Shown piece after piece: positions 34,900 to 46,269 of a stretch of 64,000 nucleotides of DNA. The DNA lies in NCBI RefSeq assembly GCF_002865645.1, contig NW_020194541.1:289181-353180 (forward strand), given 5' to 3'. The notes under the pieces were generated by a model. It was not told the origin of the DNA. It was given only the letters and a program-made list of their open reading frames with translations, and made no database searches. Position 1 is the first letter of the stretch. Every line of letters begins with the position of its first letter. This stretch comes from Hyaloscypha bicolor E (Eukaryota > Ascomycota > Leotiomycetes > Helotiales > Hyaloscyphaceae). Both the position numbers and the translations under genes were made by a program.

Positions 34900-36300
34900 T
34901 AATAATAGTATACCGGATATATATTAGGTAATACTACTAAATACGGAATACTAGAATAATAGCCAAGAATTTAGAGTTATATATCTTATACCTGCTCTTA
35001 ATTATAGTTATCTTTTTTAAATAGAAAATAATAGGGTATTACCTGGCTTCTATTTTCTTACTAAAGAACTAGGAAATTATACCTATAATTACAAATCCTA
35101 AAGTATTCGTTTTCATATAAATCTTTAAGGCTAGGTTAAAATAATAAAGAATTAGTACTATTATAAATATAATTTATAGCTTCCTAAAAGCCTTATTTGC
35201 CTTATCTATCTAGCTAAACTAATATAGTAGTTTTCCGCCAGTTTTTAGTAAATTAGTTAACTTTTTTATTACCCTAAAATATCTATAAATAAACCTCTAG
35301 TAAAAGTTAGTAAAACCCAGAAATACTTGAACTTTTCGGATATTATTCTTTAGGGCCGGCTATTCCCTAATAGCTATAACCCGGCTAGCCTCTATTTCTA
35401 TACTATCTGGGCTAATTACAAATCCCAGGAACTTTATTTTCTCTATATTAAACTTGTATTTTACTAAGTTCATAAAGAGCTAGTATTACTATAACCGCTC
35501 AAATATATATTAGACTACTATTATATACTATTCTGGGTTCTCTAAATAAATTAAAATATTATCTAGATAAACCATATAAATAATATCTATAAGGCCTATT
35601 AGTATATAATTAATATATACCTGAAATATTACCAGAGTATTAGATAGTCTAAAGGGTATAATATAGTACTTAAAATATCTATAGTATATTCGGAATACCG
35701 TCTTTTACTTATTACCTTCTTATATTTATAATTAATAGTAAGTATCCTTTAAGTCTAGTTTTATATATATCTTTACTTTATAAAGCCTGTCTATTATCTT
35801 ACTAATAAGTAATAATGGTATTTAGTTCTTAATAGTAATTCTATTCAGATTCCGGTAATTAATATATAAATATAGGCTGCCTTTTTTCTTTAGAACAAAT
35901 ATAATTAGGGTACTAGCTAGGCTAGTAAAATAACGGATTTACTTCTTCTCTAAGCTAGTATTAAGATATTCCCGAAAGACTTTAAGCTCCCTTTCTAATA
36001 AAGCATATATAGAACTATATAATAGTTAGGATCCTGGTTCCAGATCTATATAATACTCTATTATATAATAGTCAGGTAATATACCTATAGCCTTTATAAA
36101 GAATATTTAAAGAAGGTCCTAATACTTCCTGGGAAATATAGCTATTCTATTTATAGTAATAGTAGTAATTCTTTGGCTATTTATTATAGGATAGGTAATT
36201 AATAGAAAAACATATACCTTATACTTTATTACTTTAGTAAACTTTCTAATATTTAGAACTTTAATCTTCTATAGTCAAATCTAGTATTTCTATATTACTT
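34900..36300 (-). pseudogene. Reverse transcriptase relic of inner Gypsy
   Basis: Read on the minus strand, around 35,700-35,500 the frame gives PFRLSNTLVIFQ followed downstream by IIYMVYLDNILIYLENPE, matching the Gypsy RT blocks PFGLxNAPxxFQ and VYLDDILIYS with RIP substitutions (D to N, S to L). The flanking sequence should hold the rest of RT and RNase H. Stops interrupt all frames. Confidence 0.65.
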
Positions 36301-36599
36301 CCCTAAAGGAAATCAGGGAATTAATCTAGTAAAGCTATAGGAATTCAAGTATTATATTAATATAATTCAGATTAAAATTATATAATATAAAGTATATATT
36401 AGCCTTTCTTTAGTTCCCTAGTATATCCTCGGTAATAACCCCAAAAATATAATCTCTATATAAATAAATCCTTCTTTTTTCTAGTAAGAATAAGGGAATT
36501 ACCCTTAATATTAACGGAATACCCATATCTAAGGCTAACCTCCTTTTTATATAATTAGCCTTTATACCCGAGTTAACTAATACTCTAACCCTTTACTTA

Positions 36600-37850
36600 T
36601 CTTTTCTTGTCTTAATAGTAACCTTAATTACTATTCTCGTTTTAGGGGCCTTGCCTTCTATAATATAAACGAGTATAACTACTATAGGATATATTCGTTT
36701 CCCGGCTTCTTTAGTTCTAGGTACTTATATATCTTATAGCCAGACTTATTATAGTTATAGCAAGTCGGTTTTCCCCGATTTGGGTAAGTAGTAGTATAGT
36801 AACCCTTTTTCTAGTAAGTAAAGCAAGTTATACCCGGTCTTATAAATCCTAATACGGATACTATATTAGATCCTATTACTATACTTTTATTATCCCGGTT
36901 ATATAAACCTTATAATAGGGATATATTTCTCTTCTATTTCCCTTTATTATTTCCTTTCTTCTTTCTCTAATTTCCTTTCTTTTATTAACCTATTAGCTTA
37001 TTATTATATTCCTATTAAATAAACTAGTTCAAGTTATTCTCGATTCTTATAGCTATAGAAATAAGCTTCTCCCTTTCTTATAAAGTATTCCCTTAGTAAT
37101 TAATCTCGTCCCGAATTTCTTGCCTTAAGCTACTAAATAAATTATCCCGCTCTTATAGCAAATCCGTATATCCCAAATTATCTAATAGGCTATCTAAATA
37201 GGATATAAAGCTTTAAATACTCTAATCTAGCTACTATTTTATATTCTTAAACTTAATAAGGATATTATTACTATAGTTCTCCGGATCCAAGATAGAATTC
37301 TTTATAAACTTAATAAAGGTCTCCTAATTTATAATATTAATACTCACTAATTACTTCCTATACTTCTAAATATCCCTAGCTATATTCTTAAAGTAGGAAA
37401 TATAATATATAACCTTTATTATATCTATAGCCCAGGTAATCCCGCTATTTTTATACTATTTTAGCTTTGCCTAATAAAAGAAGTCCTGGGCTTCCTTAAT
37501 ACTCTTCCCCTTATAAGTTAGTAATTCTCGGGTTTTTAGAGCCCTATAAACTAAATATACTACTAGTAGTATAATAAGTTCTATAATAGGTATCCGAATA
37601 TTCTCAAGATAGTAAATCTGAACTTCCAAATTCTCTAGATCCTCCCTCTATTATATCTCTACTTCTAACTTAGTAATGTAATAATAAGCCGCTACTAGCT
37701 TCTCTATTATTATTATCCTACTAGCTAGTTCTGGGAGTATCTAAGTTCTACTTCCTTCTCCTAATTAGGCAGTAGCTAGAGTAGCTAACTAGGTACTTCC
37801 CTAGGTACCTAACTAGGTCGCCCTAGTAATAGCAGAGGCGCTTCTTCTAG
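36600..37850 (-). pseudogene. Gag relic of inner Gypsy with two zinc knuckles
   Basis: Minus-strand translation at about 36,860-36,740 shows CFTY-KKGYYTTTYPNRGKPTCYNYNKSG, i.e. two adjacent CCHC knuckles with several Cys and His residues turned to Tyr by RIP. Nearest to the 5' LTR (37,938-38,240), as expected for gag. Confidence 0.65.
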
Positions 37851-37937
37851 TTAATACTCTAGCTATTAGTGGTTTTGTTTATTAACGGCTTAACTACCTT
37901 ATAATAAACTACTTCCCGAAAATTAGATTAATTAAAA

Positions 37938-38240
37938 TATAAGGTATATAATAGCAGGATAATATATAAGTAGTTAAGATAAGTAAGCTATAGAGTAATA
38001 CTTATAAGTATAACTAATTCCAAGAATTAATTCTAATAAGAGACTAATTAATGCCTCTTCTAAAGCTAGGAGCATCTCCTTATATATTCCCTAGTACTTA
38101 GCCAGGTATATAAAGCCCTTTACTTAATTAGGAAATCCCATATAATCCATATAATTCCGATTATAAGCTATACCCAAAATAGGAAACTAGATCCATAATA
38201 TCTAATACCTATTCATATACTATTACGTGTATCTATTATA
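37938..38240 (-). repeat. 5' LTR of inner Gypsy
   Basis: 303 bp, the partner of 31,248-31,550, with TATAAGG at its left edge and CTATTATA at its right edge. Confidence 0.9.
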
Positions 38241-38245
38241 ACTAT

Positions 38246-41230
38246 ATAATATGGCTAGGATATTTTCTAAGAAAATAGTAAATATACTCCTATATTCTTA
38301 ATTCTTTAACTATAAGCTTCGTTTTAATAGACTAGATTCCTTAATAAAGATAGCCTATCTTTATAAAATAAGCTTTTATAAACTCGAAAAAATAAGAGAG
38401 TATCTTATTAAGAATCTAAAAAAGGGCTTTATTAAATTATCTAATTTTTTCTTTTTATTACTAGTCTTATTTATTAAAAAGAAAGATAGTAGCTTATAAT
38501 TTTATATTAATTATTAATAGTTAAATACTATAATAAAAAAGAATTATTATTCCTTATTACTTATTACTAAGATACTTAACTAATTAGCTAAATTATTAGT
38601 ATTTACTAAGTTAGATATTTAATATACTTTTAATTAAATCTATATAGAACTATCTTCTATAATATAAGTAGCTTTTAGGATAAGATATGAATTCTTTAAA
38701 CTAGTAGTTCTACTATTTAAACTCTATAATAGTCCTATAACTTTTTAATAATATATTAATACTATTCTAATAAATTATTTAGATAACTTTTATTTGGCCT
38801 ATATTAATAATATACTTATTTTCTCTAAGAATAAGAAGAAGTATTAATAGTATATTAGAATAGTCCTATAGAAGCTCTAGGATACTAGATTATAAGTTAA
38901 TATTTATAAGTACGAATTTAAAGTCTCTAAAATAATATTTTTAGGATTTATTATCTCGGATTAAGGTATATAAATAGATCCTATTAAAACCTTTATTATT
39001 TGAAACTAGTATTAACTTATAATAAAAAGAGAGATATAGTTATTTTTGGGCTTCTATAACTTTTATTATAGATTTATTTAAGCTTATAGATATATTTCCT
39101 ATTCCCTAAACTATCTAACTAAAAATAATACTTTATTAAAGTTTATACTTAATAAAATCTAGCTAGATGCCTTTAATTAGCTTAAGAAGTTACTTCTCTT
39201 TACCCTAATACTTCTTTATTTTAAATATAACTAGGAAATCTGCCTGGAAACTAACTATTTGGACCTAGCTATTATAAGTATACTTTCTTAAAAAAGCCCA
39301 GAAAACAAATAATAATATCCGGTTATATTCTATTCTAAAGCTCTTTAAGGAGCCAAAAGCTACTATAAAATCCATAATAAGGAACTTCTTACTATTATTT
39401 AAGGACTCCGGAAATAGTAGGCAGAATTAATTAGCTTATCTAATTTTCTAATTATTACTAACTATAAAGCTCTCGAGTATTTCGGTACTAAGAGGCTTTT
39501 AAATAAATAATAGATCTAATAAATAGGTTTTCTATTATAGTTCTATTACTAGATTACTTATTAGCTAGGTAAAGATAATATTATTACTAATATCTTATCT
39601 CGAAAAAACGAGCTTATACTAACCTAGAAGCAGGCTAAAAAAGCTAAGAAAACTCGGCTAGTTATTTTATTAGATCTAATTCTCGCTTTTACTAAGGCAA
39701 AAAATATTACTCTTACTCTTATTAATATAGAAAAAATAAACGAGCTATTAGTTATAGTTAAAGTCCTATAAATTAATTAGACGGACCTAGTCCTTAAGAA
39801 TAAATAGAAGAAAGCCCGGGAAAATACAGATTTATAGGAAATATTAAATAGCTATTTATTTTATAATAAAAGACTTATTATACTAGACGAATATAATAAT
39901 CTATAAACTAGGCTCCTATAATAAATCCATAATATAATAACTACTACTTATTCCAATTAAAATAAGATAAAAATCCTAGCTCGGAAACTTTATTAGTAGC
40001 CTATTTTCTTAGTAGATATTAACTGCTTTATAGCAAATTATTATAAATATTAAAGGTCTTATAAGCTAAGAAATAAAACGCCAGGCCTATTATATTTCTT
40101 ACTAGTTTCCCTGAGAATATAAGACGATTTATTTATAAACTTTCATATCCCTGACTTTATAAGCAAGAGATATAATAATATATTTATTATAATTAATTAA
40201 TTATCTAAATAATATATTAGCCTACTAATAACTAAGAATACTATAGCCAGAACTATTACTAGCCTATTTTACTATTATATCTAGTAATTCCGAGGTTCTT
40301 TCCTTACTATTACTAGTAACCGAGAACCCTAGTTTATTTTGGACTTTATAAACGAATTATTAAGATTAACTAGAACTAAGCTAAAGCTCTTAACCGCGAA
40401 ATATATCTAAACTAATAAATAAACGGAAATTATTAATTAGATTATTAATACTCGACTTTGCTTCTTTATTAATTACTTCTAAAATAACTAGGCAGATTTA
40501 TTTCTAGTATTTAATATTATAGGTACCGCCTACTTATATAAGTTAACTAGCCTATTTCCCTTAATAATTAATTACAGATATAAATTTAGGCTAAATTTCA
40601 ATTAGATACTACTAATAATAGAGTTTAAAATACTAAGAAAGAAACTTAATTAAGAAGAGATATAATAGTAGGCTAAGAGAATTAATACTACTATTAATTA
40701 TACCCGAGAATATATAGTAGTAGCTCAGGAGTATTAAGCTAAGTAAGCTAATAAGAAATAGCAAGAACTAGACTTTAGTTTAGGAAATATAATTTATATA
40801 ATTAAAAAGATATAGAAAATAAATTATTTATCTAATAAATTAAACTATTTCCTTACTAGACTATTTAAGATTAATAAAATAGTTAGCTATTTATATTAAT
40901 TAGGCCTTTCTCTATTATATAGGATTTGGCTAATTTTCTATATAAATAGACTTTATAAGGATTTTACTAACTTATTACCTGGCTAAACTAATAAAGAGCC
41001 TGGTTTTATTAAAGTTAATAATAAACTTGAATAGGAAATTAAAAAGATCTTCTTTTTTAAGGTATTTTATAGTAAGCTTTACTATAAAATTAAATAGAAG
41101 AAATAGGATATAGATAATAAATAGTATCTTATATTAAACTTTAAGAACTTAGTATTTGAATTATATAAATTTTATAAGTAAAACCCTAGTAAAGTAGGAC
41201 CTCTTATTTGGCTAAATAAATAAATTCGGT
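38246..41230 (+). pseudogene. Pol relic of chromovirus: RT, RNase H, integrase, chromodomain
   Basis: After the inner insertion the + frame resumes with Gypsy RT (KKGFIKLS and LFIKKKDSSL near 38,410-38,500). RNase H follows (FYSKAL-GAKSYYKIHNKELL near 39,330-39,410), then integrase (EP-FILDFINELLRLTRTKLKL near 40,330-40,400, TEIIN near 40,430), then a chromodomain (E-EIKKIFF...YKIK-KK at about 41,028-41,200) after the NPLPG-like linker. Gaps mark RIP stops. Integrase with a C-terminal chromodomain defines chromoviruses. Confidence 0.75.
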
Positions 41231-41479
41231 ATACTAAAGAGAATAAGTTTAATAAAGACTACTCAGATAATAATAAACCTTAATAATAAGGCCTCTATAA
41301 CTAGAGAAAAAGAAAAAAAACCTAGATATTTTCCGGGTTTTATCTAAATCCTAGTATATTTCTTTTATTTTACTATATTAGTATTTATTTTCTTTTTTAG
41401 AAATCTGGGCAAAATATCTTCTTTTATTATATTAGATTATATTTTATTATCTAGGAAAATTATAAAAAAAAGTAAATTC

Positions 41480-42880
41480 TTAAAGCTAAGCCAAAAGTAA
41501 ATACTTGCCTATATTAGTTCGAAATATTATTAAAAATCAAGGGAAATCTTCCTAATTACTTTAACCTTTATAATCTTAACTATTTATATTACTATTATTA
41601 CCTTAATAAAACTATTAATAAAGACAAAATAAATAAGAAATCCCGGTAATATATTATCTATAGCCGGACTAAATAAGGCTACTTGCCAGATCCTGGATAA
41701 TTTAAGTAATAGTAGTAGTATTTCAAGTTTAGTAGCTATAATTATTATTAATATAATTACTAGCCAAACTATCTTTATAGATAAAAATAGTAATTTTCTT
41801 ATTCAAGAATAAATTAATATATAAAATACGGCCTGCTTTATTCTTGAGAATATACCTAAAATTATTATAGAAAATATCTTAGTAAAATATTCTAAGAATA
41901 ATAAAATAAAGGCTTTAGTTACTAGTAATAATAAATCTAATAGTCTAATAAGCGGAATAGATAATACTAATAAAAGCTTCCTTATTAATTATATAGAGCT
42001 AAATACCAAGAAAGTTAAAAAGAATAAGGCTAGTATATTCAAGAAATATAAGGTATTAGATAATAGTAAGGATTCCGATAATAAAAAGACTAAGGATAAA
42101 AAGACTTCTAGTAATAAATAAGACTCTAACTATATTAAAGGTAGCTAAACTAGTATTAAGACACCTATTATAACTAGGAAACATGCGGTACTAAGTAGTA
42201 ATTATTATATAAAGTACTAGTCTAAAACCAAGAGCTAGTAAATAATCCTAAAGGCTAAATTAAAGAAGTAATATCCTATAGATATTAATAAATTAGTATG
42301 TAATGCTATTTAGGAAGTCGAAAAACCCCTTAGAAGCTCTTATAAAACCAAAATCATATAGCTTAAGGCCCGGGGATTTAATAATAAAGTAGCTCAAATA
42401 GCCGGCCTTAATATACAAGTCTTTATAATAGAGAATTAACTTGAGAGCTTATATATTAAGCTCAAGAAGATTTAGAAATTAATTAAGTAGCTCAGAAATA
42501 GTATAATTAAGCCAAATATCGCTACCCTAATTAAGAAGAAAGGCAAGTAAGCTACTATATTAAAGCCTGTATTAACGGATAGACTTGATCTATTACCCCT
42601 ATTTAAAAACCGCCCGATAATAATAGTCCTAATATTAGCCATGGCCTATACGGTACTCCCAGACTATATTATTAATATGGGTATAGGCATAATGCGAGTA
42701 ACGGATACTAAGGACTGGCCAGAACATACTAGGAACTAGGTTATTCTGGCAGAATTAAGACTATGCTTTAATTATAAGTAAGCTATAGGAATTAAATAGA
42801 ATGGGGTTAATGGCTATTATTTCCTCTTTTTTCTTTTCTATATTACGGCTAAATAATTCCCTAAATGAGGGTATTTAGAT
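41480..42880 (+). pseudogene. Extra 3' region of chromovirus, unidentified ORF relic
   Basis: About 1.4 kb between the chromodomain and the polypurine tract. Lys-rich coding-like stretches appear (about 41,950-42,120), and the end reads MRVTDTKDWPEHTRN, then a stop, then VILAELR (42,690-42,770). The region is conserved in the RIPed copy at 9,990-10,980, so it belongs to the family. I do not recognise the product; a C-terminal extension or separate ORF are both possible. Confidence 0.45.
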
Positions 42881-42901
42881 TTCTTTTTAGGGGAGGGGTA
42901 A
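42881..42901 (+). other. Polypurine tract of chromovirus
   Basis: AGGGGAGGGGTAA immediately before the 3' LTR, the usual primer site for plus-strand synthesis. The RIPed counterpart precedes the LTR at 10,979. Confidence 0.7.
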
Positions 42902-43106
42902 TATAACGGCTAGTATAAGGGTATGATCTGTTAAGAACAGGATATTAGAAACAGGCACAAAACGAAGCTAAGCCGGAATTACTTGGGCGGAATAATACTA
43001 AAGGTCGAGGCATTTTCCCTACTTTATTCTATAGCTTAGTATTTTCTAATATATGAGATTCTTTAAACTTTGAGCCTTTAACTATTGCATTAATCCCGCT
43101 ATTATA
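42902..43106 (+). repeat. 3' LTR of chromovirus
   Basis: 205 bp, starts TATAACGG and ends CTATTATA, followed by target duplication TTTAG. Confidence 0.9.
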
Positions 43107-43401
43107 TTTAGTAGAGTAATAAGCCTAAATTTAGGTACCTAATTCTTGGAGCAAAGAATTGCTTATATTATATAAATATTTAGTTATAATTTAGGTACTA
43201 TTCGATTTTTCAATTATAAAAGCTCGTATATTAATTGGATTCGCTATTATGTTATAAACCTTATACCTTCTTTTAATTAGCTAGTTATTTCTTGCCTAGT
43301 ATACGAAAAAATTTATCTAATTAATTAATTAATTTATAAATATTTATAAATAGTATAAATAGAATTTAATTAACGTAATACTTATATAATTTAATTAGAT
43401 T

Positions 43402-43650
43402 AGAATAATTAATTATGATTATTCATAAATACCTTAATTAATATACACGTGACTATAGCACGTGATAGTCTAGCCTAATTAAGTAAGGTTCTTGCTCTAG
43501 TACTGCCTTAGTGAGCTTTTCTCTCTAGAAGCAAGGTAGCACTAGAGCCTGATCCTTACCTAATTAGGCTAGCCTGTCACGTGCTACGGTCACGTGTACA
43601 TTAATCAAGTTATTCATGAATATTCATAATTAGCTTAATTAATTCGTGAA
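43402..43650. repeat. Fold-back inverted repeat (MITE-like)
   Basis: Two arms of about 110-120 bp (43,402-43,510 and 43,531-43,650) around a 20-base loop pair along their length. Both contain CACGTG boxes (CACGTGACTATAGCACGTGA on the left). It lies in the native right part of B1. A smaller palindrome (ATTAATCTAATCTAATCTATTCAT and its inverted partner) follows at about 43,677-43,723. No coding capacity. Confidence 0.75.
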
Positions 43651-43734
43651 TAGAATATAATTAATGAGAAAATTTCATGAATAGATTAGATTAATAGCCA
43701 TTAATCTAATCTAATCTATTCATTTCTCACACTG

Positions 43735-43970
43735 TTCTTGCCTTACTAATAAACGCTATCTTGCCTTTATATCTTATACCTTTGGTTTTGCTTCATTAAT
43801 TCGATCTCAAAGGGTTTCGTATGCAATTCCATACTCTCTCGCGCATTTCCCAATGGATTTAGTCTTCTCGTAATCGAGATATCGTTATGAGCCTTCTGTA
43901 ATCATATACTCTCTAAAAGCTCATTGGAATTATCCACGAATTCGGTATAGTGATTTTTCTTTACAGACAT
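43735..43970 (-). pseudogene. psq-type HTH relic of a pogo/Fot1-like transposase
   Basis: Minus strand, ATG at 43,970. After a frameshift and stops the translation reads SIGKCAREYGIAYETL, stop, DRINEAKPKV, the pattern of the pipsqueak helix-turn-helix at the N terminus of pogo/Fot1 transposases (CAREYGIPYETLRDR). The catalytic part is not present next to it. It lies about 130 bp inside the right terminal repeat of B1, so B1 is probably a decayed pogo-type element. Confidence 0.6.
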
Positions 43971-44061
43971 ATTGAGAGGCTAAAAAAGCTTCAGAAAACA
44001 GTTGATTTAATAGTAAAATATTATGTGGATGTTGAATTATGATTTTTGGAAAGTAGCGATT

Positions 44062-44098
44062 TTGGGCGGTTGGGTGGTCTGGGCCGTTGGCCAGTGAA
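44062..44098 (-). repeat. Right terminal inverted repeat of B1
   Basis: 37 bp, the inverted partner of 27,712-27,748, ending CCAGTGAA. Confidence 0.75.
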
Positions 44099-45179
44099 GC
44101 CTTCTAGCGAAGGGGAAGAACGCGAAATTTTCAACAAAGTATACAAAAACAGGGCCTCCCGATCGAAATCAGCTCTACAATACATATCAGAGATGGGATT
44201 GAAGTGCAAAGAGAGTACTTTTGAGAAGCTTATGTATAAGTTCCGTTCGCATCATCTCCCTGGAGCAGAGAAGCCAGAGCTGAATGAGGGCTGCATGAAA
44301 ATGAGACGCGAGCTAGCCACACTTCTCCTAGGAATGGACCTCAAAAACGTCGTGTTTATTGACGAGGCTAATGCGCGCTCTCAATACGGAAAGCAGAGCT
44401 ATTGGTACACTCCAGAAGAGTATTTCCATACAGACGTAAAAAGCGGTTCGACCAAACAAGCATACCAGAAAGCGGAGTTCGTCAGAGCCATCAAGTGGGG
44501 AGAGAGGCCTGGCCCATACCGCTCGTTCTTACCCGAAACAGACGCAGAAAAGGAGGAAGCAAAACTCTCAATTAAGAAGCTTCAAGACGAAGAACTGCCT
44601 CGATTACGTACAGAATTCGAAGCCCAAGAAGCAGTCAAAGACAAAGCTGCAGCAGTGAAGGGTCAGAAGCGCCGGGGAAAGCGGCCCTCCTTGGATGTCT
44701 ACATTAGGAAACACCAGACAAAAAGGGGAGACCGATTACAAGGTAGTGGAATTGACTGGTTTCGCATTACAGACAAGTATATCCAGCCTTTGTTAGATCC
44801 TTGGATCAAGGAATTACAGGCAAAAGACGACCTAAGGCGCCAGACGAGACAGCACAATGGCGGGGTGAAGTGTGTCCTTGACAACGCTTCTGCGCACCGC
44901 TCTAAGTTTACCAACCAAATACTCCGCTTACTTGATATCGCACGTATCGTCTGGTCACCTCAATTGCCTGATTTGAATGCAATTGAGCATGCATGGGATT
45001 ACGTACGGAAGCGGGTACAAGAGAGGGTCCCTTTCCCTGTAACAGAGGAGGTAATCGCGGCATGGGAGGAAGAATGGCAAAGGATTCTGCAAGAGGAAAT
45101 TAATAAATGGATCGAATGCTTGGAGGGGACGCTTAAGAAGGTTCTTGGGTATAATGGGGATAATTTCTTCCACGGTTAA
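44099..45179 (+). pseudogene. Catalytic half of a Tc1/mariner-like DD34E transposase
   Basis: About 360 codons open to the TAA at 45,177. It begins just after the inverted repeat with a second HTH-like region (EEREIFNKVYKNR), then the catalytic core: VVFIDEAN (first Asp), CVLDNASAH (second Asp) and PDLNAIEHAWD (Glu). There are 34 residues between the second Asp and Glu, hence DD34E. A Lys/Glu-rich insertion separates first and second Asp. Upstream the frame is open through the repeat only from a TTG, so it has no proper start of its own. The missing HTH half matches 27,429-27,711. Base composition is normal, with no RIP. Catalytically complete in appearance but N-terminally truncated. Confidence 0.75.
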
Positions 45180-45620
45180 ATTATATTTTTAATTTAAATC
45201 AATAGTTCCGCGATAATTATCCCCTTCTTCTTGAGGCCATTAACGTAGCTCGCACGATATTACTATACCAGATAACCCTACGTTCTAAGCCCTTTGCGTA
45301 TCCAATATACCTAAATCAGCCCTTCTTATCCATCCTGCAAATAGCCTTTCAATTATAATTGCAACGCCTTACTCATTAATTCGATCAGACATACGGTCTT
45401 TAAATGCGACGATGTCACTGATATTAGGAACGCAATTATAATCGGGGAAATTAAGAGAACAGTCTATAAAAGTTCATTAGCTTGAAGATCGAGTATACAG
45501 GAGTATACAGACACCAAAATCGTACGGATTGGACCATTAGAAGTAGAGTTATTAATGCGGTAAGTTTGTAGCTTTTGATGGTTTTGAAGAAAATTGGTAG
45601 TTGAGAGTCGCTTAGAAGAA
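45180..45620 (-). pseudogene. Relic of a pogo/Fot1-like DDE transposase between two elements
   Basis: No open gene. On the minus strand at about 45,345-45,262 the translation CRMDKKG, stop, FRYIGYAKGLERRVIW resembles the NMDEKGF...G...K block around the first catalytic Asp of pogo/Fot1 DDE transposases. The right edge (45,550-45,615, reversed) shares CTAAGCGA and ATCAAAA repeats with 27,320-27,400, so part of this stretch may be the right subterminal region of the split Tc1-like element. Confidence 0.35.
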
Positions 45621-46244
45621 TCCACTGGCCAACCGCCCATACCCCCCAACCGCCCACCCCCAAAAAATCGATTTTTAATTATACCTTTATTATAATTACA
45701 AATTCTATTATATATTAATACTTTATAGTATTCTCGATATTCTAATAACGATATATGTATTTTAAACTAGTAATGCGGCTAGAATCGCTTATAAGGTAGT
45801 GATTTTATTATTCTTGCCTTGCTATTAAATTTCTTACTTGAGCCTTACTAGAAATAAAACACCAAAATTTTGTGATTTTTTTAAAGTACTAGAAAAATTC
45901 TAAAAACTTCCTAAATTATTATATTAAGGTCGCTAATTACAAATATTTATTCAAAATTTCGGTTTTATATTATTATTATAATAAAAAGAAGTAAGTAATT
46001 AGAGAATTTGAGTAATTAGTATTATGCTCTGCCGCTTTACTAGTAAATTTAGCGTCACGTGACTGCGATAACGCATACAGCTATACTAGTATTAGAATAC
46101 TAAAGCTCCCGTATTTAAAAGCTTCTCTTCTTAGTTTAGAATTCTTAATAAAAGCCATTTTACCTTACTTTTTGTCACAGTTCAGGTTTCGACGTTCTGG
46201 TCACCTGATAGCTAGCATGGAAATGCGCATGGAGATATTTAGGA

Positions 46245-46269
46245 CGCTAAGCCCCTTACGGGCTTAGCG
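46245..46269. repeat. Perfect 10-bp stem-loop in the unmutated leader
   Basis: CGCTAAGCCC, loop CTTAC, GGGCTTAGCG. GC-rich hairpin in the leader just downstream of the left LTR-like repeat of element X. It could act in an RNA leader; no evidence beyond the structure. Confidence 0.55.

Larger units (their letters stand above)
31248..38240 (-). mobile_element. Second Gypsy LTR retrotransposon, nested in the chromovirus in opposite orientation
   Basis: LTRs of exactly 303 bp (31,248-31,550 and 37,938-38,240). Target duplications GCTAT (31,243-31,247) and ACTAT (38,241-38,245) differ by one G-to-A change, as RIP would cause. The polypurine tract sits beside the left LTR (CCCCCCCTCT at about 31,553-31,564, complement AGAGGGGGGG), so the left LTR is the 3' LTR and the element reads right to left. 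The minus strand shows Gag zinc knuckles near 36,740-36,860 and RT with a VYLDDILIY-type motif near 35,500-35,700. Host sequence on both sides is the chromovirus pol gene. Confidence 0.9.
28103..43106 (+). mobile_element. Chromovirus (Ty3/Gypsy) LTR retrotransposon, interrupted by a second Gypsy
   Basis: LTRs of 205 bp (28,103-28,307 and 42,902-43,106) flanked by identical 5-bp target duplications TTTAG (28,098-28,102; 43,107-43,111). The right LTR is preceded by the polypurine tract AGGGGAGGGGTAA. Without the inner element the retrotransposon is about 8.0 kb. Relics in order: gag with zinc knuckle, protease, RT, RNase H, integrase, chromodomain, and an extra 3' region. All frames carry RIP stops. 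The left LTR keeps more G/C than the right (TGTGACGG versus TATAACGG). Copies of the same family occur at 1-11,159 and 63,136-64,000. Confidence 0.9.
27712..44098. mobile_element. Inverted-repeat DNA element B1, swollen to 16.4 kb by nested retroelements
   Basis: Bounded by a 37-bp inverted repeat (27,712-27,748 and 44,062-44,098), 32 of 37 positions identical; each starts TTCACTGGC and holds two CCGCCCA blocks. Native sequence is about 27,712-28,102 plus 43,107-44,098. The right end carries, on the minus strand, the relic of a psq-type helix-turn-helix as found in pogo/Fot1 transposases. Subterminal sequence after the left repeat (27,750-27,835) is homologous to that after 45,660, so a second copy (B2) exists. 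No clear TA duplication flanks it. It sits between the two halves of a transposase gene. Confidence 0.6.

Noticed and set aside
44046..44098. Start of the transposase frame at a TTG upstream of the inverted repeat
   Set aside because: Eukaryotic genes do not normally start at TTG, and the codons simply run through the terminal repeat.
45451..45663. 70-codon minus frame over the 45.6 kb repeat
   Set aside because: It translates the terminal repeat and flanking DNA and has no protein-like features.
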